Below are positions 57,461 to 64,000 of a stretch of DNA of 64,000 nucleotides, one piece after another. This DNA comes from Sanguibacter keddieii DSM 10542. Lineage in GTDB: Bacteria > Actinomycetota > Actinomycetes > Actinomycetales > Cellulomonadaceae. The stretch spans positions 372,001 through 436,000 of the forward strand of contig NC_013521.1 in assembly GCF_000024925.1 (NCBI RefSeq), written 5' to 3'. A model generated the notes under the pieces. The model worked only from the letters and a program-made list of their open reading frames with translations, was not told the origin of the DNA and made no database searches. Position 1 is the first letter of the stretch. Each line of letters starts with the position of its first letter. The translations under genes were made by a program, and so were the position numbers.

Positions 57461-58717
57461 GTGGAACGACGCCAGGCCGCGCGCACGCGGCGCAGCCAGA
57501 CCGACTCCCTCGACCTGCTCATCCGCGGGACGCTCTACGCGATGCTCTTCTTCGAGGTCTTCCTCTTCGCCCAGGTCCCGCTGGGCGGCTCGGCCGGTCA
57601 CGTCGTCGCAGGGCTGCTCCTCGGAGCGGTCCACGCGGCGGCGTGCGCCGTCGTCCTGCGGGCCGCCCTCGGGACCATGCTGACCGGTCAGGAGCTGGAC
57701 CGTCGCCTGCTGATCGGCTTCGGTGCGGCGAGCCTGCTGGTCCTCGCGGTGTCCGTCGCCCTCGCGGGTGGTCCCGACGCGCGGGGCACCATCAGCCTCG
57801 CGGTCATGATCGTCGCCTCCTTCGGCCTGTTCGCCCTCGCCCCGGTCATGGTGAGCCGCACGCTGACTCTCCTCTCGCTCGCCGTCACGGGCATCACGCT
57901 CGCGGTCGTGCTGTCCGGCGACGGCCTCGGGGGCGAGTCCGCGCTGCCCGTGGTGCTCTTTGCCGTCCTGTGGCCGCTGTTCCTCGTGGTCGTCGCCGGG
58001 CGCATGACCTGCTGGATGCTGTCCCTCGTCTGGCAGCTCGACGCCGCCCGCACCGCGCAGGCGCAGCTCGCCGTCGCGGAGGAGCGCCTGCGGTTCTCCC
58101 GGGACCTGCACGACGTGGTCGGGCGCACCCTCTCCGTCGTTGCCGTGAAGAGCGAGCTGGCCGCCGAGCTCGCCCGCCGCGGGCTCGACGGGGCCGCCGA
58201 GCAGATGCTCGAGGTGCGGCAGATCGCGCAGGAATCGCTCCGCGAGGTACGGACCCTCGCCGTCGGGTACCGCACCGCCGACCTCGACGCCGAGCTCGCG
58301 GGTGCCCGCTCCCTGCTGCGCTCCGCGGGTATCGACGCCCGGACGACGCTGGACGCCGAGCTCCCCGGACCGGCCGAGCGCGAGGTGCTCGCCTGGGTGG
58401 TGCGCGAGGGGACCACCAACGTCGTGCGGCACTCCGACGCCCGCTGGTGCACCCTCGTCATCGTGCAGGACGACGACGGCACCTCGGTCCGCCTGGTCAT
58501 CACCAACGACGGCATCGCGTCCGGTGCCGCCACGCCCGTCAGCGGGACGGGGCTCACCGGCCTGCGCGAGCGCCTCTCCGCCGTGGGCGGGCGGCTCGAC
58601 ACGCGTGTCGAGGGAGAGACCTTCGTGGTCACCGCGACCGTCCCGGCGGCACCCGCACCCGCACCCGCAGCCTCGACCGAGCACGAGCCCACCGACGGAG
58701 CGCCCCACCGTGACTGA
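57461..58717 (+). CDS. DesK-like sensor histidine kinase
   Basis: From GTG 57461 the protein has 418 residues. Six hydrophobic helices (LLIRGTLYAMLFFEVFLFAQV to VLFAVLWPLFLVVVAGRMTCWML) form the sensor. The HisKA_3 segment EERLRFSRDLHDVVGRTLSVVAVKSEL carries H217, and the ATPase part has WVVREGTTNVVRHSDARWCTL and GTGLTGLRERLSAVGG. It resembles DesK/YvfT kinases, which sense membrane properties or the substrate of a linked ABC exporter. It overlaps the response regulator start. Confidence 0.92.
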   Translation: MERRQAARTRRSQTDSLDLLIRGTLYAMLFFEVFLFAQVPLGGSAGHVVAGLLLGAVHAAACAVVLRAALGTMLTGQELDRRLLIGFGAASLLVLAVSVALAGGPDARGTISLAVMIVASFGLFALAPVMVSRTLTLLSLAVTGITLAVVLSGDGLGGESALPVVLFAVLWPLFLVVVAGRMTCWMLSLVWQLDAARTAQAQLAVAEERLRFSRDLHDVVGRTLSVVAVKSELAAELARRGLDGAAEQMLEVRQIAQESLREVRTLAVGYRTADLDAELAGARSLLRSAGIDARTTLDAELPGPAEREVLAWVVREGTTNVVRHSDARWCTLVIVQDDDGTSVRLVITNDGIASGAATPVSGTGLTGLRERLSAVGGRLDTRVEGETFVVTATVPAAPAPAPAASTEHEPTDGAPHRD

Positions 58718-59354
58718 CCCCTCGACCCCCGCCGTCCCCGTGCCGACCGCCATCCGTGTCCTGCTCGCGGACGACGAGAACCTCATCCGTACCGCCGTCG
58801 CCACGCTGCTCGGGCTGGAGGACGACCTCGACGTCGTCGCCCAGGCGGCGACCGGCGACGAGGCGCTCGCCGTCGCGCTGCGCACCACCCCCGACGTCGC
58901 GGTCCTCGACCTGCAGATGCCCGGCCTCGACGGCATCGAGGTCGCCGAGCGCCTCGCGACGCAGCTGCCCGGTTGTCGCTGCATCATCGTCACGAGCCAC
59001 GGCCGCCCCGGCTACCTCAAGCGCGCGCTCGCCGTCGGAGTCCGCGGGTTCCTGCCCAAGACGGCCTCCGCGCTCGTGGTCGCCGACGTCGTGCGGTCCG
59101 TGCACGCCGGCGGTCGCTACGTCGACCCCGAGCTCGCCGCCGAGGCCATCGCCTCCGGTGACAGCCCGCTCACCGCCCGCGAGGCCGACGTGCTCGCACT
59201 GGCAGCGGACGGCTCCCCGGTCGACGAGATCGCCCAGCGGGTGTCGCTGTCGGCGGGCACGGTCCGCAACTACCTGTCGACCGCCGTCATGAAGCTCGGC
59301 GTCTCCAACCGCCACGAGGCAGCGGCGACGGCCCGCCGCCACGGCTGGATCTGA
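58710..59354 (+). CDS. DesR/YvfU-like response regulator
   Basis: From GTG 58710 the protein has 214 residues; the first 14 (Pro/Thr-rich) precede the receiver. Active-site residues are D21/D22, phospho-acceptor D67 in VAVLDLQMPGLDG and K in FLPKTASALVVADVV. The sequence HGRPGYLKRALAVGVRGFLPK is a hallmark of DesR-like regulators. The C-terminal HTH reads LTAREADVLALAADGSPVDEIAQRVSLSAGTVRNYLSTAVMKLGV. It probably acts at the 55447 palindrome to regulate the module. Confidence 0.94.
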   Translation: MTDPSTPAVPVPTAIRVLLADDENLIRTAVATLLGLEDDLDVVAQAATGDEALAVALRTTPDVAVLDLQMPGLDGIEVAERLATQLPGCRCIIVTSHGRPGYLKRALAVGVRGFLPKTASALVVADVVRSVHAGGRYVDPELAAEAIASGDSPLTAREADVLALAADGSPVDEIAQRVSLSAGTVRNYLSTAVMKLGVSNRHEAAATARRHGWI

Positions 59355-59379
59355 TGCGCGGGTGCCACGCTCCTGAGGT

Positions 59380-60162
59380 TCACCGACGGCGTCGGGGGTC
59401 AGGGACCAGTGTGTTGACCAGCGCTCGGATCCGCGCCTGCGAGGCCTTCTCCCGGGTGGCCCTCTTCGGACCTGCCGAGCTGGCGTCGCCGAAGTGCGTC
59501 CGCAAGGACAGCGCGCCGTCACGCCCCTCGGTGCCGCTCGGCCACTCGTCGCTCCTGATGCCGGCTGCGTGCGCGGCCTCGAGGAGGCGCCAGACGTCGA
59601 GGGCGTCTCGGTCGGCGAAGCGACCACGGTAGGCAGAGGACTTCAGGACCAGCGCCGAGTGCAGGTCCGGGAGGTGAACGCGGAAGGCGATGCGCTCGCC
59701 GTGCGACAGCGCGACTGCGACTGCGACGACGATCGCGGGCCTGGCGAGCGCGAGGCCCAGTCCAGGGACCGCGTCGACGACCACGGAACCGGCGGCCTGG
59801 TTCGAGAGCATGGTGCCCGAGTAGGACGGCGCCAGCAGGTCGATCGTGAGTACCCGCCCCGCGGTCTTCCGCTCGAACCGCGAGCCGTCCAGCTGCGCGT
59901 AGGCCCGCTCCGAGAGCGCTGCCAGCAGACCAGGGCTGCCGCAGACCTGCAGAGAAGCGCCCATGTCCGCGTCTGCGGTCTCTCGCTCAGGCACTCTGCC
60001 CGCGACACCGTGGACGTGGGTCAAGAGGGTCACCGAGTTCCCACCGACGAGCCGGTACTCGACACCGGCGGCCACTGCGGCCGAGGCGACGTCTGCGGCT
60101 GCCATCCAGGCACCGTCGGTCGCACGAGACGTCGACAGCAGCTCGAGCGAGGTCTCGCTCAC
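59380..60162 (-). CDS. AbiEii-like nucleotidyltransferase, probable toxin
   Basis: This 260-residue protein has the minimal nucleotidyltransferase pattern VEYRLVGGNSVTLLTHVHG (GG-x-S-type loop) followed by RETADADMGASLQV with the D-x-D metal pair. AHAAGIRSD and RFADRDALDVWRLLEA lie in the helical C-terminal half, as in AbiEii/AbiGii toxins. Such proteins transfer nucleotides to tRNA and arrest growth in phage defence or maintenance. The gene overlaps the upstream gene by 4 bp, an antitoxin/toxin-like order. Confidence 0.75.
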   Translation of the reverse strand: MSETSLELLSTSRATDGAWMAAADVASAAVAAGVEYRLVGGNSVTLLTHVHGVAGRVPERETADADMGASLQVCGSPGLLAALSERAYAQLDGSRFERKTAGRVLTIDLLAPSYSGTMLSNQAAGSVVVDAVPGLGLALARPAIVVAVAVALSHGERIAFRVHLPDLHSALVLKSSAYRGRFADRDALDVWRLLEAAHAAGIRSDEWPSGTEGRDGALSLRTHFGDASSAGPKRATREKASQARIRALVNTLVPDPRRRR

Positions 60163-61172
60163 GTAGCCTCGATCAGCATCGTGCGGAGCGCGTGCGCGGC
60201 ATCGTCATGCCCCTCAGCCCGCAGGTCGAGCCAGACCCGCCACGGTTCGGTGGTCCACAGGCCGTCGACACGGCGCCTGGTCTGCAGCACATAGGGGTCG
60301 GACGAGACGTCCATCAGCACGTTCGCGGTGTCTCTCGGAGCAGGAGTGAGGCCGAGCGGCGCGAGGTCGAGAGGGGCGTTGACGCTGATGCGCAGCACGG
60401 TGGGGTTGGCCCAGGGAGCGATGAGATCGGCGACGACGTCTCCGCTCAGTGCGTAGTCGACGGACTGCTCCTCGAGATACGTCGCTGTCGTCCGGGCGAG
60501 CGGCGCCAGAGGCTCGAGCGTCAACCACGCCGTCTCCACCATCGAGCGACGGGGGTACTCACGGACCAACCAGTCCGACAGCGCGATCGGGTCGGACACA
60601 TGGATCCCCGTGTCGCTCCGGGTCCAGAACGGGCGCAGGGAGCCGAGGATCTTCGACACACGCCCTTGCGTGATGCCGCAACGCTCCGCCAGCGCCGTCT
60701 GTGAGGGGGCCGGCGACTCGAGCAGGCTGGCAGCGACGGCATAGGTCGACCACGCCACGGGGCCTGGACGTCCGGGCTGTTTCGGCGGTGCGTCAGGCCC
60801 GACCATCATGACGAGCCCGGTCTGCGGGTGGACCAGCAGCCCGGTGGTGGGACGACCATCACGCGGTGCGACCAAGACCGAGATGCCCAGCCGCCCTGCC
60901 TGGAGAACCACGCTGTCGGTGGCCTCGCCGGTCACGACCAGCAGAGACACGTGGATCGGGTCGTCCGGAGCGCAGGACTCTCGTGCCAAGCGTGCGAGCA
61001 CACCCGGCCGCAGCGGCGTGCGGAGGGCCTTGACCTGGTAGCGAGCCGCATCCCACCCGGGGCCGTCGAGCACGATGTCCACGCTGTCGTGGGTGGCCTC
61101 GGGCGTGCGGGGAGCGCGGTCGAGCACCAGGCCTCGCTCCGCGAGGTCGAGCCAGACCTGCGATATATCCAT
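60159..61172 (-). CDS. HTH-containing partner of the AbiEii-like nucleotidyltransferase
   Basis: This 337-residue protein begins MDISQVWLDLAERGLVLDRA. Residues about 30-125 look like a restriction-type or effector domain (YQVKALRTPLRPGVLARLARES, VSLLVVTGEATDSVVLQAGRLGISVLVAP). A winged helix follows near 160 (SPAPSQTALAERCGITQGRVSKILGSLRPF). The C-terminal half (LARTTATYLEEQSVDYALSGDVVADLIAPW) resembles the partner domain of AbiEi-type antitoxins. It precedes and overlaps the nucleotidyltransferase. A TAGATT -10-like hexamer lies upstream in an AT-rich stretch (about 61195). Confidence 0.7.
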   Translation of the reverse strand: MDISQVWLDLAERGLVLDRAPRTPEATHDSVDIVLDGPGWDAARYQVKALRTPLRPGVLARLARESCAPDDPIHVSLLVVTGEATDSVVLQAGRLGISVLVAPRDGRPTTGLLVHPQTGLVMMVGPDAPPKQPGRPGPVAWSTYAVAASLLESPAPSQTALAERCGITQGRVSKILGSLRPFWTRSDTGIHVSDPIALSDWLVREYPRRSMVETAWLTLEPLAPLARTTATYLEEQSVDYALSGDVVADLIAPWANPTVLRISVNAPLDLAPLGLTPAPRDTANVLMDVSSDPYVLQTRRRVDGLWTTEPWRVWLDLRAEGHDDAAHALRTMLIEAT

Positions 61173-61246
61173 TGCGCCCCCTAGACGGTGAACAGGAATA
61201 ATCTAGCAGGTGCGACGCCCTCGTCCGTGGGTCGTGCGGGGAAGGG

Positions 61247-62272
61247 TCAGGCGGACTCGCGACGGACCAGCGTCGCCGGGAGCGTGACCGCCGCGGGCTC
61301 CTGGCCCTCGACGACCTCGAGGAGCAACCGCACCATCTCGGACGAGATCCGCTCGAAGGGCTGGCGCATGGTGGTCAGCGGCGGGTCGAGGGTCGCGGCG
61401 AGACCGGAGTCGTCGAAGCCGCCGACGGCCACGTCGCCGGGGATGCTGCGGCCGGAGTCCTTGACCGCGGTCATCGCGCCGGCTGCCATGAGGTCGGAGG
61501 CCACGAACACCGCGTCGAGGTCGGGGCGGGCCTCGAGGAGCTCGGCCATCGCGGCGCGACCACCCTCGCGGGAGTAGTCGCCGTGGCGGACGAGCGACTC
61601 GTCGAAGCGGTCGCCGAGCGCCTCCTTGTACCCGGCGAGGCGCATCGTGCCGCCAGGGGTGTCGAGGGGGCCGGTGACGGTCGCGATCTTGGTGCGGCCG
61701 GAGTCGAGGAGGTGCTGCGTCATCTTGCGCGCGCCGCCCACGTCGTCGGCCGAGACGTACCCGACGGAGTCCTCGTAGCCGATGGGCACGCCACAGGCGA
61801 TCACCGGGATCTCGGCGCGCAGCAGGGACTTCACCATGGGGTTGTCGCGGTGCGACGAGATGAGCAGGACGCCGTCGACGTGGCCGGCGGTGATGTAGTC
61901 GGTGATCCGGCGGCGCTCTTCGGTGGTGCCGGCGACCATGAGCAGCAGGGGCATCTCGCGCTGCCCGAGCGCCTCGGCGGCACCGCGGAGCAGGATCGAG
62001 AAGGTGGGGTCCTCGAACAGCAGGTGCTGGGGCTCGGTGAGCAGGAACGCGATCGAGTTCGACCGTCCGGTCGCGAGCGAGCGGGCGTGCTGGTTCATGG
62101 AGTACCCGGTGGTCCGGATGGCCTCCTGGACGGCGGTGAGGGCCTCGGGGGACACCCAGTGGCCGCCGTTGATCACCCGCGACACCGTCCCTCGGGAGAC
62201 CCCGGCGGCCGCCGCGACGTCGCGGATGGTCGGGCGCTTGCGCGCGGTGCGTGCTTCCATCTCGGGTTCCAC
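61247..62272 (-). CDS. LacI-family transcriptional regulator
   Basis: This 341-residue repressor begins with a LacI helix-turn-helix (RPTIRDVAAAAGVSRGTVSRVINGGHWVSPEALTAVQEAI) and hinge TGYSMNQHARSLATGRSNSIAFL. The effector domain shows FSILLRGAAEALGQREMPLLL, YVSADDVGGARKMTQHLL and DVAVGGFDDSGLAATLDPPLTTM, where a sugar would bind. It lies downstream of two sugar permeases on the same strand but behind a strong terminator, so it may have its own promoter. It probably regulates that transport operon. Confidence 0.93.
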   Translation of the reverse strand: MEPEMEARTARKRPTIRDVAAAAGVSRGTVSRVINGGHWVSPEALTAVQEAIRTTGYSMNQHARSLATGRSNSIAFLLTEPQHLLFEDPTFSILLRGAAEALGQREMPLLLMVAGTTEERRRITDYITAGHVDGVLLISSHRDNPMVKSLLRAEIPVIACGVPIGYEDSVGYVSADDVGGARKMTQHLLDSGRTKIATVTGPLDTPGGTMRLAGYKEALGDRFDESLVRHGDYSREGGRAAMAELLEARPDLDAVFVASDLMAAGAMTAVKDSGRSIPGDVAVGGFDDSGLAATLDPPLTTMRQPFERISSEMVRLLLEVVEGQEPAAVTLPATLVRRESA

Positions 62273-62316
62273 GTTCCAGACTCTAGGTCAACGGGTGGCA
62301 CCTGGTGGTGCCACGA

Positions 62317-62350
62317 GGCGGAGGGGAGCGGGTGAGCGCTCCCCTCCGCC
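62317..62350 (-). terminator. terminator between sugar permease operon and lacI-type gene
   Basis: GGCGGAGGGGAGCG (62317-62330) and CGCTCCCCTCCGCC (62337-62350) form a perfect 14-bp stem with a 6-nt loop, just after the stop of the permease gene at 62365. A second inverted repeat, GTGGCACC-tggt-GGTGCCAC at 62295-62314, follows before the regulator and may be its operator. Confidence 0.85.
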
Positions 62351-62364
62351 GGTGGTGCTGCGGC

Positions 62365-63273
62365 TCAGCTCTTGACGGCGCCGGCGGCGAGGTCGACCTG
62401 CCAGTAGCGCTGCAGCGTGAGGAACAGCGCGATGAGCGGGAGGATCGACAGCAGGGCCCCGGTGATCACCGAGGTGTACATGGCCGGCTGCGACGCACCC
62501 TGGTTGAGCAGGCCCGACAGGCCCACGGTCAGCGGGAACAGCTTGTCGTCGCCGAGCATGATGTACGGCAGCATGTAGTTGTTCCAGATGCCGACGAACT
62601 GGAACAGGAACACGGTGACCAGGCCAGGGAGCATCATCGGGACGGCCATCGTCCGGAAGATCCGGAAGTCCTTGGCGCCGTCGGTGCGGGCCGCCTCGAT
62701 GACGTCGTCGGGGACGGACGCCGCCGCGTAGATGCGGGCGAGGTAGATGCCGTAGGGGCTGATGATGCTCGGCAGCAGGACTGACCAGTAGGTGTTGGTC
62801 ATGCCCAGCTGGGCCAGCAGCAGGTACTGCGGGATCGCCAGGACGACGGCGGGGACCAGCACGCCGGCGAGCAGCATGTTGAACACGGCCTTCTTCCCCG
62901 CGAAGGAGTACTTGGCCAGTCCGTACCCGGCCATCGCGGAGACGATCACGGACAGCAGGGCGCCGACACCGGCGTACAGCCCGGTGTTGAGCATCCAGCG
63001 CCAGAACAGGCCGCCGCGGTAGGCGGACAGCTCCTGGACGTTCTCGACGAGGTGCGTCGACGGTGCGAAGGTGAAGGTCGAGAACAGCTCGGCGGCGCTC
63101 TTCGACGAGGCCACGAGCACCCAGGCGACGGGCAGCAGGCAGTACGCGGCGCCGATCAGCAGGACGATCGTGCCGCCCCAGCCGATGCGGGGGCGCCGGG
63201 AGTGGCGCACCACAGGGTTCTGCTCGGAGGACCGGGGAGCCGAGGCCCGCCGGGACGAGGTCAAGGTGCTCAT
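62365..63273 (-). CDS. carbohydrate ABC transporter permease (MalG-type)
   Basis: From ATG 63273 the protein has 302 residues. Six helices start GGTIVLLIGAAYCLLPVAWVLVAS and the EAA loop reads VPDDVIEAARTDGAKDFRIFRTMAVPMMLPG. It ends ALFLTLQRYWQVDLAAGAVKS, typical of the C-terminus of MalG-type permeases. It begins directly after the stop of the MalF-type gene, so both belong to the same operon. Confidence 0.93.
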   Translation of the reverse strand: MSTLTSSRRASAPRSSEQNPVVRHSRRPRIGWGGTIVLLIGAAYCLLPVAWVLVASSKSAAELFSTFTFAPSTHLVENVQELSAYRGGLFWRWMLNTGLYAGVGALLSVIVSAMAGYGLAKYSFAGKKAVFNMLLAGVLVPAVVLAIPQYLLLAQLGMTNTYWSVLLPSIISPYGIYLARIYAAASVPDDVIEAARTDGAKDFRIFRTMAVPMMLPGLVTVFLFQFVGIWNNYMLPYIMLGDDKLFPLTVGLSGLLNQGASQPAMYTSVITGALLSILPLIALFLTLQRYWQVDLAAGAVKS

Positions 63274-63274
63274 G

Positions 63275-64000
63275 TCACTTCTCCTGGCTGAAGGCACGGC
63301 TCTGCACCAGGCGCAGGAACCCGAACGAGAGGATGAACGTGGCGGCCGCGATGATGATCGACGTCGCGGCGGCCGAGTAGAGGTCGTCGCGGGTGAACGC
63401 GTCGCGGTAGACCTTCATGAGGGGCGACCACGTGGTCGAGATCGTGTTGGTGAGCGGGCGCAGCGTGGTGGGCTCGGCGAACACCTGGAGCGTCGCGATC
63501 ATCGAGAACACGAAGGTCATGATGAGCGACGGCGTGACGATCGGGACCTTGATGCGCAGCGCGATGGTGCGCTCGTTGGCGCCGTCGATGCGCGCGGCCT
63601 CGTAGATGTCGGTCGGGATCGCCTTGAGCGACGTGTAGATGACGATCATGTTGAAGCCGACGCCACCCCAGAGGGCGATGTTCGCGATCGCGAAGAGCAC
63701 GAGGTTCGACGACAGCAGGGACGGCGCGTCCCAGCCGAGCTTCTCGAACACGTAGTAGAACGGGCTGACCGCGGGCAGGTAGAGGAAGCCCCAGAGCAGC
63801 GACGAGATGACCGCGGGCACCGCGTACGGCAGGAAGATCGAGATGCGGCTGAAGCCCTTGGCGCGGGCGCCGCGGGAGTCGAGCAGCAGCGCGAAGAGCA
63901 GCGCCAGGACGATCATCGTCGGGACGAGTAGCAGGCCGTAGAGGCCGACGCGGCCGACGCTCGCGAGGAACTCCGGGTCGCTCAACGCACGCGAGTAGTT
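63275..64000 (-). CDS. carbohydrate ABC transporter permease (MalF-type), N-terminus outside window
   Basis: The frame is open to the window edge, giving 241 codons of the C-terminal part. It reads NYSRALSDPEFLASVGRVGL, then helices LLLVPTMIVLALLFALLLDS and GVGFNMIVIYTSLKAIPTDI, and the EAA loop IYEAARIDGANERTIALRIKVPIVTPS. Missing N-terminal residues would include the first one or two helices. The binding protein and any upstream sugar enzymes are outside the window. Confidence 0.92.
   Translation of the reverse strand, partial: NYSRALSDPEFLASVGRVGLYGLLLVPTMIVLALLFALLLDSRGARAKGFSRISIFLPYAVPAVISSLLWGFLYLPAVSPFYYVFEKLGWDAPSLLSSNLVLFAIANIALWGGVGFNMIVIYTSLKAIPTDIYEAARIDGANERTIALRIKVPIVTPSLIMTFVFSMIATLQVFAEPTTLRPLTNTISTTWSPLMKVYRDAFTRDDLYSAAATSIIIAAATFILSFGFLRLVQSRAFSQEK

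Noticed and set aside
1-64000. Prophage, insertion sequence, integron, rRNA or tRNA genes
   Set aside because: No integrase, transposase, phage structural gene or RNA-gene-like segment was recognised on either strand.

Overview
This 64-kb window is very GC-rich, uses many GTG starts and ATGA/GTGA overlaps, and carries a class E sortase with LAxTG-type substrates, DUF2510 and DUF2264 proteins and DesK/DesR-like two-component systems. This points to an actinomycete, most likely a Micrococcales member near Cellulomonas, Sanguibacter or Oerskovia (inference from gene content only). No rRNA, tRNA, CRISPR array, transposase or phage gene was seen; it reads as ordinary chromosome with several accessory modules.

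Layout. 1-6.4 kb: a methyltransferase tail, a thioredoxin-reductase-like flavoprotein, a class E sortase with a tiny membrane partner, a type II NADH dehydrogenase and a secreted Ig-like wall protein. 6.5-12.4 kb: a small carbon-utilisation locus (2-hydroxyacid dehydrogenase, DUF2264 protein, DeoR/LacI hybrid regulator, orphan solute-binding lipoprotein) with a shared candidate operator. 12.4-15.5 kb: a PIN-toxin/HTH pair, a YitT membrane protein and a lipoprotein. 15.7-20.4 kb: an ABC transporter with its own histidine kinase and response regulator. 20.6-26 kb: a DUF916 protein, an alkaline phosphatase with a WxL-like tail behind a PHO-box-like array, a membrane protein and an ADP-ribosylglycohydrolase with an added zinc ribbon. 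26.2-31.8 kb: a Wadjet/MksBEF-type condensin (JetA-JetB-JetC) with no JetD nuclease. 32-36 kb: HipBA, an AraC regulator, DUF1772 and a GntR regulator. 36-40.7 kb: two tandem paralogous LAATG wall proteins. 41-48.2 kb: a sugar-acid operon (Tat lipoprotein, two permeases, mannonate dehydratase) behind a perfect FadR-type palindrome, then a GH3 glycosidase. 48.4-55.4 kb: a monooxygenase, TetR/EamA, DUF2510, FrnE-like DsbA with a 57-residue partner, a membrane alpha/beta hydrolase and a two-domain VOC protein. 55.5-59.4 kb: a second ABC plus kinase/regulator module. 59.4-61.2 kb: an AbiEii-like nucleotidyltransferase pair. 61.2-64 kb: a LacI regulator and two sugar ABC permeases.

The most unusual signal is non-coding. 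Four intergenic elements, each 11 to 60 nt after the stop of a plus-strand gene, share one rigid plan: three 10-bp units (GAGGTCGCAC or variants) at exact 20-bp spacing, a stem arm, a 25-nt loop, the other arm, then two to six inverted units (GTGCGACCTC) again at 20-bp spacing. The distance from the last left unit to the first right unit is 55 bp in all four. A second dispersed palindrome family (five copies) also lies just after stop codons and probably provides terminators. The sortase and three LAxTG-like proteins, the WxL-like phosphatase with DUF916, and the two transporter/two-component modules suggest a cell with much investment in envelope display and envelope sensing.
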